Source of the DNA: Maccoyibacter intestinihominis
Lineage (GTDB): Bacteria > Bacillota > Clostridia > Lachnospirales > Lachnospiraceae
DNA: 64,000 nt
NCBI RefSeq assembly: GCF_040096355.1
Contig: NZ_JBBMEX010000009.1
Coordinates: forward strand, 62,001-126,000
Direction: 5' to 3'
Positions 26,181-36,005 of this stretch are shown here, piece by piece (the first letter of the stretch is position 1; each line of letters starts with the position of its first letter). Both the position numbers and the translations under genes were made by a program. The notes below the pieces were generated by a model that saw only the letters and a program-made list of their open reading frames with translations, did no database searches and had not been told where the DNA came from.

Positions 26181-26690
26181 TTAGGAATTTTTCTTCGGAG
26201 CAAACCGTTCAAATAACATCATCAGATTTGCCGTCTTATCATCACTGTAATCTGTATCTATTTCTTCTTTCTGAAGTACCAGTCTTTCATACAGTTCTTC
26301 CACTCCACCAAGCATATAAGATTCAAACAGTTCATTATAGCGTTTGAACTCTTCTTCTGTTTCAACACCTTTAAACGCCCGCCGGATACACTCTTCATGG
26401 ATTCCCTGCCCTGCCGGCTCTAATAACAGCATCATCTGCAGGATGAACTCCAAATCTTCTGATGCTTGTCTCATCTGCTCCCCAAATACGGTTCTCTGTT
26501 CTACCGGTGCATAATCTCTTTTGGCTTTTCTGTCAATTCTGAATCCCAGAATCGCAGCTACGATATAGATGTCTATCAATCGCTTAAAATAACTATGTTC
26601 ATAGTCATTTAATGACCATAGTTCGCTTACCATACGGGCATGCTTACCTGAAAATTTATAAGGGTCGTTAAAAAATTTATAATTTTCCAT
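26181..26690 (-). CDS. Unknown 169-aa partner of the SMC-like ATPase (PT island)
   Basis: I recognise no named family with certainty. The protein is charged and mostly helical. It contains FKRLIDIYIVAAILGFRIDRKAKRD near residues 37-60, which faintly recalls the N-terminal block of small Dnd-associated accessory proteins (weak similarity from memory, to be tested). A long acidic C-terminal half follows (EELYERLVLQKEEIDTDYSDDKTANLMMLFERF). Its start shares one base with the stop of the DndD/SMC-like ATPase gene, so the two proteins are probably made as a pair. It is the last gene of the PT operon, 60 bases before the tracrRNA promoter. Confidence 0.8.
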   Translation of the reverse strand: MENYKFFNDPYKFSGKHARMVSELWSLNDYEHSYFKRLIDIYIVAAILGFRIDRKAKRDYAPVEQRTVFGEQMRQASEDLEFILQMMLLLEPAGQGIHEECIRRAFKGVETEEEFKRYNELFESYMLGGVEELYERLVLQKEEIDTDYSDDKTANLMMLFERFAPKKNS

Positions 26691-28714
26691 TAAACTGTCT
26701 CCTCCCCTGCCGGTTTGATCGTTGCAAATGATTCTTCCGGTTTTTTATCAATGTAATATCTGCTTCCAACGTAAGGATCTAACTTTGTATACTCCCAGTC
26801 TTTTTTCAACATAAAGATAATGACCTGTTCCGAAACCTGTGGCAGCACCTTTGCGATCAATTCGATATTTTCATCTCCCAGCTTAGAAAACGGTCCGTCC
26901 AATACGATTGGAAGGGTGTCACTATCTGCTGTCTCATGCCCGGTCTTTTCCTGTTTCTTTCTTCTGCTGAAATCCATGATCGTTACAATAAACGCAAAGT
27001 TCCTTGCTATTTTCTCGCCTTCGGACAGATTTTTCTCTTCCCGATATCCCTGCTGCGTACGGTAAAGCATCTGAATCTCATACTTCGGTGTCAGTTCAAT
27101 CTTTTTATCCTTTGCGTTAAACATTTTGCTGAAATTCTCCTGTATCTGCCGGTTTAACTCCAGAAAAATCTTATTTTCCTGCTCAGAAAATTCTTTATCC
27201 AGCTGCCGGTACAATTCCTCTGCTATCTCTAAGCGTTGCCGCCAGATCCGATTCCGCTCATTTCTTGCTTCTAGGCTTTGCATCTCTTTTTCCGTGGTTT
27301 CTATTCTCTTTTTACAGGCTTCGATCCGTCCTTCTTTTTCTCCCTTTTCCTTAGAAAAACGCTGGATCTCCGATTTATAGAAACGCTGTGTCTTCCTTTT
27401 CTCTGCAAAATCAATATGTTCATCTAACTGCTTTTGCAGTTTTTCATAACGGTTACAGGAATCATGATATTCCCGGACATTCTCGTCTACTTCTTTTGCA
27501 TAATCATCAATCTCTTCTAACAGCTCATCACCTTTGCGGTACCAGCGGTTTGCAGTTCTCTCAAAGTCCCCTATTATGGAACCGACATCTGCCGGCGGCA
27601 GATAATTTCGCTGCTCCATCAGTGCAAAATACTCACTGCTGTCTTTTTTAATCTCATGACCGCAGATACACCGTTTGTTCTTAATGATGTAATCTATCGT
27701 TGCCTGACGCATATATGGGATATCACGTCGTTCCATTTTCGCACTTTTTAATAGTTCCATACTTGCGCGGAGCATTGGCTGGGCAAATACCATATAGGCT
27801 TTATCGCTGATGGCATTTACCAATGTCTTGTAAGAATAAAGACTTTGCTTTCTCTGGGACTCACACAATAGCTCTAAATGTTTCTTTTTCCTTTGCAATT
27901 CTTCCGTATTGTGGTTTTCTGCTAAGAAACGTTCGATATCTTCATTCTTTTTCTCATAATTCCGGATATTGACTTCCAATATCTCAATCTCATCCCAAAG
28001 CTTTTCGATATCACGCTCTAATTTTTTTCGTTCTGCTTCTAAATTATCATAGACTGCACCCGATCCCTTAATCTCTGAACGGAATTTTTTGATAACGGAA
28101 TTGCTTCCCATATCTTTTAAATGGTTCTTCGCCTCGCGATATGCAGATAATCCCGTTAAAATATGTACCGATTCTTTGATATTTTCCCGGACACCTCCTA
28201 CACTGACATCATTCCACCGTTCTCCATCAAACAAAAAATAGTGGGACAAGTTCTTTGGAAACAGTTCATTGATCAATGTCTCTATCTCGTTGCTGTCTAC
28301 CTCGACATAACTTTCCATGTCCTCTAACTCGGTAATCCGCATCGCACATTTCTTCTGAAACTCCCGGCTCTCTAACTTTGGAAATGCTCTGGTATAGGTT
28401 GTCTCTCTTGTGATGATATAACGTTTTTCTTCGTCAACTGCTGCAATCTCTACTTTTACCTTCGCACGGCTGTTTGCATCCATCATTTCTAAGATATCCG
28501 TATTTAAAAGCTGAAAATCTCCGGCACTTTTTGTTCCGTTTGCCATTAATGCACCATACAGACCCCAGCGGAATGCCTGCGCTATCGTCGTTTTTCCAAC
28601 CGTATTGTCTCCTAATACTACCGTTACATTTTTTACATCATCACAGCTAAATTCTATATGATTCCTTCCCTTATACCGCATGAAATTTTCCATGGTAATA
28701 CTTTCAAATTTCAT
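26690..28714 (-). CDS. DndD/SMC-like ATPase
   Basis: 674 residues. An N-terminal ATPase half has MKFESITMENFMRYKG and Walker A LGDNTVGKTTIAQAF (35-49). A long coiled coil (about 200-540) is broken by a Zn-hook-like CICGH near residue 350. The C-terminal half has the ABC signature NLSEGEKIARNFAF and Walker B PIVLDGPFSKL. This is the RecF/Rad50-like build of DndD, the ATPase of the DndABCDE phosphorothioation machine. Here it sits downstream of an Ssp-type gene set that already has its own large ATPase. It may therefore belong to an added effector module with its 169-aa partner (inference). DndD itself, or SspFGH-type proteins, are the comparisons to make. Confidence 0.85.
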   Translation of the reverse strand: MKFESITMENFMRYKGRNHIEFSCDDVKNVTVVLGDNTVGKTTIAQAFRWGLYGALMANGTKSAGDFQLLNTDILEMMDANSRAKVKVEIAAVDEEKRYIITRETTYTRAFPKLESREFQKKCAMRITELEDMESYVEVDSNEIETLINELFPKNLSHYFLFDGERWNDVSVGGVRENIKESVHILTGLSAYREAKNHLKDMGSNSVIKKFRSEIKGSGAVYDNLEAERKKLERDIEKLWDEIEILEVNIRNYEKKNEDIERFLAENHNTEELQRKKKHLELLCESQRKQSLYSYKTLVNAISDKAYMVFAQPMLRASMELLKSAKMERRDIPYMRQATIDYIIKNKRCICGHEIKKDSSEYFALMEQRNYLPPADVGSIIGDFERTANRWYRKGDELLEEIDDYAKEVDENVREYHDSCNRYEKLQKQLDEHIDFAEKRKTQRFYKSEIQRFSKEKGEKEGRIEACKKRIETTEKEMQSLEARNERNRIWRQRLEIAEELYRQLDKEFSEQENKIFLELNRQIQENFSKMFNAKDKKIELTPKYEIQMLYRTQQGYREEKNLSEGEKIARNFAFIVTIMDFSRRKKQEKTGHETADSDTLPIVLDGPFSKLGDENIELIAKVLPQVSEQVIIFMLKKDWEYTKLDPYVGSRYYIDKKPEESFATIKPAGEETV

Positions 28715-28726
28715 ATACCTGTCCCC

Positions 28727-28882
28727 CTATTCCGTTATCCCTCTTGCATATTCCTTGATGATTTTCTGCAATTCCTCTGACATGCGCTGATCTGTCTTTG
28801 CCTTGCTTCGCAGATTCCTCTTTTCCATATGTAAAATTTCAAACTTCAATGTCTGCATCATGTTGTCCCGATTCTTTTCCAT
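28727..28882 (-). CDS. Small 51-aa protein between SspE-like and SMC-like genes
   Basis: A short open frame from ATG at 28882 to TAG at 28727. GGGAGGAAACTGAT lies directly before the ATG, an excellent Shine-Dalgarno sequence. It fits with one base to the upstream stop and 12 bases to the downstream start, exactly filling the gap. The product is strongly charged and helical (MEKNRDNMMQTLKFEILHME, then RNLRSKAKTDQRMSEELQKI). I know no family for it. The tight packing and the ribosome site make it a real gene. It may be a subunit or regulator of the SMC-like ATPase. Confidence 0.78.
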   Translation of the reverse strand: MEKNRDNMMQTLKFEILHMEKRNLRSKAKTDQRMSEELQKIIKEYARGITE

Positions 28883-28883
28883 A

Positions 28884-31247
28884 TCAGTTTCCTCCCTGTC
28901 CTTCTCCGCAGCAAATGTCTGAACAATTCAATAAATTCCGACATTTCGCCGTAATACGGCTCTTAAAATCGTCATATCTTTTTTCGAGAAAAAGCTGCAA
29001 TGCTTCGTCACCGATCCGGTATCCGATTTCCCGATCTGACATATCGGTAAATGTATGATCTTCAATATCCACACTATTTAATGCCGTCTTATCACACAAT
29101 TCAAAGTATTCTTTCAGTGTATGGTTTTGGATCAGCCCATTCGCTTTTTCCGATATCAGCAGGAAATTCAACGGTGAATTATACGGACTGCTGTTGTCTT
29201 TTCTCCGGCTTTCTGTCGTTTTATTGGCATCTTTATACTTTACGCTAAGACTTCCGATCGGCATAATGTGATGTTTTTGCAGCTTCACGGAATCGTTTAA
29301 TGCACTCAGTGTTTGTGGCTGATAGTCGTTTTTCTCCGGAAGCGGTTTTAAAATATCCGAATATGTCTCTGATAAATAAAATTGACAGATGGTATTCCCA
29401 ATTACCTCCTCCGGATATACGGATGGATTTTTCATTAAAACAATGTCACGGTCTGCAAATTTTTTATCTGTCAGTACGTTATTGCAAAGGGCTTTTGTGA
29501 AAGTCTTATCGGATTCTTTGATGTTTTGGATCTCAGATAAAACATTCTGAAGATTCCGGATAAATGCCCGGTTCTGCTCTATCTTGAACTCTCCCGATAA
29601 AATCGCACTCCAATACCAGACTTCCATATAATCTAAGACTTCACTGTCCTCAAACCATGCTTCATCTAAAAATACCGTTCCTAAGATAACCCACATCAGA
29701 TTGTAATGTATTTCACCAAGCTTTCGGATTCCACACCGCATCTGTAAAAATAAGGCTGCGCGGTCTAAGCCCTGACATGCCACCTCCACATAACCGTATA
29801 TTTTTTCTGATGGAATCTGCAACAGATATTCTCTTTTTGTGACTTTCACGTTCAGGTTTTGGATCTTCTCAGCATCACGCAGACTAAATCCCGGATCTCC
29901 CTCTGAAAAATAGTCAATGATACCCAAAAGGTTCATCAATGCCTTTATGTAGGTAGCAGAAAGTTCTTTTTGAGATTTATCCCAGCAGCCGATCCGTCCC
30001 ACTGCCGAATATGGTTTGTCGCTGTCTGCAATGTGATTTTTATAACTGTTCTTCTGACCCGGCGAGCATTTTTCTACAAATGAGGTATATTCCTCCCTGT
30101 GGTCACGCTCTATGTCATCTACGATCTGTGTAAAGAGATTTCCCTTCTCCTGCGTATGCCTGGATGCCTTTGCTAAGATCAGGTCAAAGACACTTAGGGA
30201 TTTTCCTCCCAGGTTCAGGTTTTCATAGATATCAATGGCGCGCTTTTTATCATTGACGGAAATTGCAATCTCATAAAGCCGGATATCCTCGATACATTTT
30301 CTCAGATATTCACAAAGGTGCATTCCCCACTGCATTTTCCGTTCCTTTAAAAGATCAGAAAAATTATCTTCTCTTTCTTCTTTTGGTAAAAAAAGTGTTC
30401 CTGTCTTGATCTCTTCTAAAACAGCCTCTCTTTGTGCGTCTTCAAGTCCGAATTTTTCTAAATACTGTTCCTTTTCCTCTATTGGATATTCCTCTGCCTG
30501 AAGCCATGATCTAATGGATTTCTCATACTCTGCCCCGATTTCTTTGACTACATCCTCAAGAATGACAGCACCCGGTGCCCCCGGTTCACAGGCATCCAAC
30601 AGATAGAACAACGGCAGCAGATAAGCATCGCCATCTTCACTGTTATTGACATTTCTGCAATATTCACGAATTTCGCGGGTATCCTTCGTTTCTGCTTTTT
30701 CATATAAAAATGCTTTCTTTCGATCGTGAACAAAAGTGATCCGTTCCTTCATCTCCTCACTGGAGATCTCCGGATAATTTCCCCGAAAAGAATTCGGAAA
30801 ACTTAAGATTGTTCCACCAAAAAGATCTTCTTTTTTGCTATTTATCACACTTTGAAAACTTGGAAGATTTAAAAAATACCGCCGTTCCAGTGTCGGTGAT
30901 ACGAGATCGTCAATGTTCTCTCTTTGAAGTTTCGTGGAAAGGAATGCCGTTAAGACCGTGATCCTCTGCTGACCGTCTAACAGCGCCTTTACTTCCTGCT
31001 TTCCCTCTAAATTGTCAATGTTTCTTTCATTCTTTCCTATTTTCTTGTATCCATAGTCTTCTGTTTTTACATTTAAAAATAAAACCGTTCCTATGGGCAG
31101 CTTGGTCAGGACAGATGCCAACAATGCTTTCTGCCGATTGTTTTCCTTCCATGTAAAACCTCGCTGGAAATCCGGCAGTACAATCGTATTCTCCGAAATC
31201 CTGTCTACAATGTCTCTTAAATTTACCCGTTTTAAATCGTCGTTCAC
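28884..31247 (-). CDS. SspE-like DUF262/HNH (DUF1524-type) defence protein
   Basis: 787 residues. The N-terminal DUF262 domain has NLRDIVDRISENTIVLPDFQRGFTW and the nucleotide-binding-type motif LLDGQQRITVLTAF (Asp91-Arg95). The C-terminal part carries QKHHIMPIGSL and SPLNFLLISEKANGLI, the HxxP-type HNH/DUF1524 arrangement of GmrSD and SspE proteins. In the known SspABCD-SspE system, SspE senses phosphorothioated DNA through DUF262 and nicks invading DNA. Here it follows the cysteine desulfurase gene by five bases within the PT operon, which supports the SspE reading over a free-standing GmrSD enzyme. Confidence 0.87.
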   Translation of the reverse strand: MNDDLKRVNLRDIVDRISENTIVLPDFQRGFTWKENNRQKALLASVLTKLPIGTVLFLNVKTEDYGYKKIGKNERNIDNLEGKQEVKALLDGQQRITVLTAFLSTKLQRENIDDLVSPTLERRYFLNLPSFQSVINSKKEDLFGGTILSFPNSFRGNYPEISSEEMKERITFVHDRKKAFLYEKAETKDTREIREYCRNVNNSEDGDAYLLPLFYLLDACEPGAPGAVILEDVVKEIGAEYEKSIRSWLQAEEYPIEEKEQYLEKFGLEDAQREAVLEEIKTGTLFLPKEEREDNFSDLLKERKMQWGMHLCEYLRKCIEDIRLYEIAISVNDKKRAIDIYENLNLGGKSLSVFDLILAKASRHTQEKGNLFTQIVDDIERDHREEYTSFVEKCSPGQKNSYKNHIADSDKPYSAVGRIGCWDKSQKELSATYIKALMNLLGIIDYFSEGDPGFSLRDAEKIQNLNVKVTKREYLLQIPSEKIYGYVEVACQGLDRAALFLQMRCGIRKLGEIHYNLMWVILGTVFLDEAWFEDSEVLDYMEVWYWSAILSGEFKIEQNRAFIRNLQNVLSEIQNIKESDKTFTKALCNNVLTDKKFADRDIVLMKNPSVYPEEVIGNTICQFYLSETYSDILKPLPEKNDYQPQTLSALNDSVKLQKHHIMPIGSLSVKYKDANKTTESRRKDNSSPYNSPLNFLLISEKANGLIQNHTLKEYFELCDKTALNSVDIEDHTFTDMSDREIGYRIGDEALQLFLEKRYDDFKSRITAKCRNLLNCSDICCGEGQGGN

Positions 31248-31252
31248 TTTTG

Positions 31253-32443
31253 TTACCCCCTTGCGATTTCTTCCACTGCGTGTATGAGTTGCCTGATATC
31301 TTCTTTTGTATTAAACTGTCCGATGCCCACACGCACCGTTCCCCCATATGGTTCGTCTTTTAAATATTTATGAATCAGCGGTGCACAGTGATAGCCGCAC
31401 CGGACTGCGATATGATAATCTTCATCGAGCAACATTCCTATATCATCCGAAAAATATCCTTCTATTGTAAAGGAACAGATGCCGCTCCTTTTTTCCTTAT
31501 CCTGTGGAAAATAAGTATGGACTCCCTGTATTTTTTGAAGCTCTGTCTCTAACAGTTCCGTCAGTTCCCGTTCTTTTTGATAATGCTCCTCTATGGTCTG
31601 ACACATTTCTTCATAATTACTTCCAAATGTTTCTATCGCCGCTTTCAATCCCGCGATCGCCGGTACGTTCGGACTTCCCGGTTCATAACGGTCGGGAAGA
31701 AGCTGCGGCATCTCTAAATTCAGTGAATTGCTTCCGGTTCCTCCTGCGATCACAAGTCCTAATTTTTCTGCATTTCCTGTAGATTGTGCGATATAACCGC
31801 CGACTCCAAACGGTCCGTAAAGTGTCTTATGACCCGCAAATATATAGTAATCAATGCCGCTTTGTTCCAGACGGACAGGGATCAATCCCAATGCCTGCGA
31901 ACCATCCACGATCACCGTCATCTTTTCCGTATCTGTCAAAGCTGCCACTTCTTCAACCGGAAGAATATACCCTGTGACATTGCTGATATGTGTCATGGCA
32001 AGAACCGTTGGAGGGTTTTGGATAAACTGATAACGGATTTTTTCTAAATCAAGCTCTAAGGTCCCTGCATCTACCGACAATTCCTCTATCGCAAAGCCAT
32101 AGCGTTTCTGTAAAAAATGCAGAGTACGCATGACCGCGTTATGCTCATAGGGTGAGACATAGACAATATCTTCTCTTTTCCATGGAAGACCTCCAAAAAT
32201 CTGGTTGCATGCAAAGGTAGCAGAGGGTGTAAACACTACCTCTGCTGCCGGTTTTGCCTTTGTGAGTGTCAGAAGTAACCCTCTAGTATCTTCGATCAAC
32301 TGTTTTGCCTGTTCTGCCAATGCATAACTGCCGCGTCCGGCATTGACTGCTGCATTTCGGTTTGCCCGGTCCAATGCCCGATAAACCGCCTCCGGTTTTG
32401 GAAAAGTGGTTGCGGCATTGTCCAGATAAATGTATTCTTCCAT
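31253..32443 (-). CDS. Cysteine desulfurase, SspA/DndA type
   Basis: 396 residues of the class V aminotransferase fold: YLDNAATTFPKPEAVYRAL at the start, HISNVTGYILPVEEVAAL, the PLP lysine in FAGHKTLYGPFGVGG, and the catalytic cysteine in VRCGYHCAPLIHKYL. It takes sulfur from cysteine as a persulfide. In PT systems this sulfur is passed to the PAPS-reductase-like protein. Gene order places it between the large ATPase and the SspE-like gene, so PT modification rather than Fe-S assembly is the likely job. No IscU gene is adjacent. Confidence 0.92.
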   Translation of the reverse strand: MEEYIYLDNAATTFPKPEAVYRALDRANRNAAVNAGRGSYALAEQAKQLIEDTRGLLLTLTKAKPAAEVVFTPSATFACNQIFGGLPWKREDIVYVSPYEHNAVMRTLHFLQKRYGFAIEELSVDAGTLELDLEKIRYQFIQNPPTVLAMTHISNVTGYILPVEEVAALTDTEKMTVIVDGSQALGLIPVRLEQSGIDYYIFAGHKTLYGPFGVGGYIAQSTGNAEKLGLVIAGGTGSNSLNLEMPQLLPDRYEPGSPNVPAIAGLKAAIETFGSNYEEMCQTIEEHYQKERELTELLETELQKIQGVHTYFPQDKEKRSGICSFTIEGYFSDDIGMLLDEDYHIAVRCGYHCAPLIHKYLKDEPYGGTVRVGIGQFNTKEDIRQLIHAVEEIARG

Positions 32444-32453
32444 GATGTTTCCT

Positions 32454-35400
32454 CTACTGTAATAGTTTTTCTAATGCCTCCGCTAAAACAGCCACTTTCT
32501 GATTTGTCTCTAAGCTGTCACCAAAGTTATCCAGTGCCTCTTCGATCATATTTTTCAAAAATTCACTGGTGCTGTCTTTTACGTCCGCATCATAATATTT
32601 GTGGATCTCCGCTCCATCCGCCGTCTTTAGGAAAATCTCTTTTTGTCCGTTTTCTAAACCGGCATCTTCCTTTGCCGCCTCTGTCTTTTGGCGTATCTTT
32701 GTAATGTCACGCAGGAATTTTTCCTGTAATCTGTCATTCCAGTCCTCAATATAGATATCTTCCAGACGTTTGGATAATACGGCAACAATCTCCCGCTCGT
32801 CGTTGGTATTCAGTTCTCCCACATATTCCATAAAACTCTTGATCTTTTTGTTCAATACATAGCGTTTGGAACGGTTTTGCTGTCTGCCATACCAGTCCTG
32901 CAGACATGCCTTGAGACTGTCGCTTTCTTTTGCACCAAATATTTTTTTGATCTCCTTTGCCGTATCTTCTATCGCATTTTCAAAATGCGTATCCATGCTC
33001 CACTTCATTTCCCTGACTATAAGCCCCGTCATCTGATTTTTAGAAGAATCCATGGCATTCGGAAGCTGCTCAAACAAAAATTCTCTCGGATTTAACTCCG
33101 TCTGCTTTAATAACCTTCGGAAATTTCTGACCGCATAGAGCATTTCCTGCGGATAGCGTTCACTGACCCGCGTATACTGCGGCAGGGAACGATACCATTT
33201 CTGCATATTTTCCATAATGACGGAAAGTCGGTTGGAACGTATGATTTTTTCCGTCTGCGCATCACAAAAGATATCCTCCATTTCCTGTAAATAAAGCTCT
33301 TTTTCCATATCTTTCTTTTCTATATAAAGATCATAGCTTTCCGGAAACTGGTTGATATTGTTCAGCACTTCTACCGTGATCAGCAGTTCCTTATTTCCAA
33401 GGTACAGCACCGGCATGCCTTCTAGCAGATAAAATTTCCACGCAAGAAACAGCGGAAGCACACCTTTTCGCACCCCATAATCTTTGCCCTGCAAGCGTTC
33501 ATAGAGCATCTGAAAAGATACCCGCTTTCCACTTGCTTTCACAAAAAAGTCCTCGATTTCCTCCATGATCTTCCGACAGCCGCCGTCTAACGGAAACTCT
33601 TCTCCGGCAAGTCCTGTCCGAAGAAATGCCGCACGGTACACCATTGCCTGAGGACTGCTGCCCCGCTCATATTCCTCTAAATCTTTTCCATCTAAAATGG
33701 CTCTTACCACATCATTTCTTGCCTTTAAGTACTGTCCCTGCACATTCTGGATATTCAAAAGCTCATGGTTGATCCTTGGTGCTAACGAATAGTAGTCTTC
33801 ACAGATCTGGCTTAAATACCGGTTAAATTCCATTCCGGTCCGGATATGCGGCTCTTTCCTGCTTGTATGAAGTACATAACAGCCACCGTTTTCCGGCATA
33901 AAATCTCTTTTTAATCTCTCATTTACTTCATAGCGGATGTCCTCTTCATAGAGGTCTAACTCCTGACGGAGCGCTTTATTCTCTTCAATAAAATGCTCAT
34001 CCTTTGCAAGGCTTCTGACTGCCGCAAGACGCAAAAGCGCCCATTCCGATAAAAATTCTTCTTTAGGCAGTAACACGATAATACGTTCATCCCCTAATTC
34101 CCGCAGATGACGCAGCACTTTTTCCTTTTCTACCTTGTCTGCTGTCACGATCGCTAAGATATATCCATCGGAAAAACGGTGCTCGAAAAAGACCTTTGCA
34201 CTGCCAATGGAAAGGAAGTCTTCATATTCAATGAATTCATATCGGAAATATCTTGTCATTGCACGGTCCTGATTGTACTGTTTTGGAACGGCATAGGTCA
34301 GTTCGGAAATCTCGTTTAACACTTTACAGGTATTGATGCTATGACGCAGCCGCCGGATTTCTTTTTCAATCGCCTCCTCGATATTAATACCGATATTGTT
34401 CTTAAATGCATAGGTACCAAGACTTGAGCGGAAAAAGACCACCTCTTTTTTCATCAGCTCACGCATTGCCTTGTCACACTCTTCTTTTTCGATATTCAGC
34501 GCCAGACAGATCGGCTTATTCAGTACCGCTAACTCTTCCGGGCGGCGTATCATACGGATGATCGCCATTGCCTTAATGATCCTTTTTTCAATCTCCGTAT
34601 CCGCTTTCGTTAAAGCATACTCTGCTTTTAACCATTCGTTATGGATATAGGTCTCATCCACAGTCTCCCGAAACAGATTTTTGAAATAATCATAGACATA
34701 TTCTACACCGATCAGATTTTCTCTGTTCCTGCCCTCCATAATGCGGTTCAGGCTGCCCGGTTCGTTTCCCGCTAAAAATGTAAAAACCGTTCTTTCGTTC
34801 TGTCCGATTTTTTCACTGATATTCAGCAGTGCATATGCACATACCGGAGTCAGCGGATAGCAGCCTTTTGCCACGATCTGATTAAAATCCTCTTTTTCAA
34901 AAAGATGTGAAAAACAGGCAAGCTGATAAGACGCTTCTGCCCTTTCCTGTATTTCCGGGGTATAAAATCCCTCTTTCTTATGCAGTGCATGCTCAATCAG
35001 TTCATAATTATTCTGGGAAGAAACTACAAACCGGATCTCTTTCAGCCGCCCTTCTACCCCACGGAATGCATGGATCATTTCCGAATCAATACTTTTGACA
35101 TACTCATGGATACTCTTATGCGCCACAAAGGTCAGATACATCTGCTCTTCTTTCCGGCTGTCTGCCAATTCGCACATATCCTGCAAAATCTTCATATCCT
35201 TTGCAAAATTCTTTGCTTCATGTCCTTCTATATACTTACTGAATTCATCAAAGATGATATAAATGCCGGCATATCCGTACTTTGCACAAAGCACACGGTT
35301 GACCTCTTCATAGACCCGAAGTGCTTCTTTTTGCACCATTGGATTGAAAACACTTCCGGATGTCAGTACCGGGTAAAATTCTTTGAATTCTAAGAGTGCA

Positions 35401-35984
35401 GCTTCTTTTTGTTTTTTTAAACGTTCCTTAAATAAAGAGGCGGTACATCCTCTCTCTTCTAACATTTTTTCAAACCGCTGATAGGTGTCGGGATAGGATT
35501 CCTTCCAACTCTCCATCGTACGGACGGCTTCACTGTACTCACTCGGAAGCGGCAGATCTCTGATACCGGTCTTTTTTAATGCCTCCTGTAATGCAAAAAT
35601 AAATGATTCGTTTAAATCTCCCTGAAAAGAAGAGACGATCACCGGCAAAAACGGTCTTCCCACTTCGGCAAGCTCCATAAAAAGCAACTTTGTTGAATTG
35701 TCGGCTTCTATGATTTTTTTCTGTATTTCTGCTGTCTCGTCTTTGCTTTTACACAGTAATGCCAGCAACACCAGCAAAAGATGCGATTTTCCTTTTCCAT
35801 AAGGACCAATCAGTATTGTTGCATGTTCGCCCTGTCCCCGCACAATATTTGTCAGATACTGTTTTAAAATGGATACGGAGGAACGTGTCGGGATATAGCG
35901 GTTTACTAATGCCATATCCCCTGTATCTAAAGTAAGATTGATTGATTTTTGAAATCTTGTGTCTACATTTACGAAATTTTTCAT
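32454..35984 (-). CDS. Large P-loop ATPase of PT system, SspC type
   Basis: 1176 residues. A Walker A motif is at HATILIGPYGKGKSHLLLVLLALL (Gly60-Ser67) and a Walker B-like motif is at YIIFDEFSKYIEGHEAKN. The remaining 850 residues are mostly helical with no named domain that I can place. It sits between DUF4007 and the cysteine desulfurase, the position of sspC. BREX BrxC-type ATPases have a similar P-loop and size, but no BREX methyltransferase, BrxL or PglZ gene is present. Its role in the modification reaction is taken from the Ssp system (established there, inferred here). Confidence 0.82.
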   Translation of the reverse strand: MKNFVNVDTRFQKSINLTLDTGDMALVNRYIPTRSSVSILKQYLTNIVRGQGEHATILIGPYGKGKSHLLLVLLALLCKSKDETAEIQKKIIEADNSTKLLFMELAEVGRPFLPVIVSSFQGDLNESFIFALQEALKKTGIRDLPLPSEYSEAVRTMESWKESYPDTYQRFEKMLEERGCTASLFKERLKKQKEAALLEFKEFYPVLTSGSVFNPMVQKEALRVYEEVNRVLCAKYGYAGIYIIFDEFSKYIEGHEAKNFAKDMKILQDMCELADSRKEEQMYLTFVAHKSIHEYVKSIDSEMIHAFRGVEGRLKEIRFVVSSQNNYELIEHALHKKEGFYTPEIQERAEASYQLACFSHLFEKEDFNQIVAKGCYPLTPVCAYALLNISEKIGQNERTVFTFLAGNEPGSLNRIMEGRNRENLIGVEYVYDYFKNLFRETVDETYIHNEWLKAEYALTKADTEIEKRIIKAMAIIRMIRRPEELAVLNKPICLALNIEKEECDKAMRELMKKEVVFFRSSLGTYAFKNNIGINIEEAIEKEIRRLRHSINTCKVLNEISELTYAVPKQYNQDRAMTRYFRYEFIEYEDFLSIGSAKVFFEHRFSDGYILAIVTADKVEKEKVLRHLRELGDERIIVLLPKEEFLSEWALLRLAAVRSLAKDEHFIEENKALRQELDLYEEDIRYEVNERLKRDFMPENGGCYVLHTSRKEPHIRTGMEFNRYLSQICEDYYSLAPRINHELLNIQNVQGQYLKARNDVVRAILDGKDLEEYERGSSPQAMVYRAAFLRTGLAGEEFPLDGGCRKIMEEIEDFFVKASGKRVSFQMLYERLQGKDYGVRKGVLPLFLAWKFYLLEGMPVLYLGNKELLITVEVLNNINQFPESYDLYIEKKDMEKELYLQEMEDIFCDAQTEKIIRSNRLSVIMENMQKWYRSLPQYTRVSERYPQEMLYAVRNFRRLLKQTELNPREFLFEQLPNAMDSSKNQMTGLIVREMKWSMDTHFENAIEDTAKEIKKIFGAKESDSLKACLQDWYGRQQNRSKRYVLNKKIKSFMEYVGELNTNDEREIVAVLSKRLEDIYIEDWNDRLQEKFLRDITKIRQKTEAAKEDAGLENGQKEIFLKTADGAEIHKYYDADVKDSTSEFLKNMIEEALDNFGDSLETNQKVAVLAEALEKLLQ

Positions 35985-36005
35985 CTGTCTGTTCTCCCCT
36001 CTTCT

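Noticed and set aside
28884..31247. Stand-alone GmrSD restriction enzyme
   Set aside because: The DUF262/HNH protein lies inside the PT operon five bases after the cysteine desulfurase gene, so SspE is the better reading.
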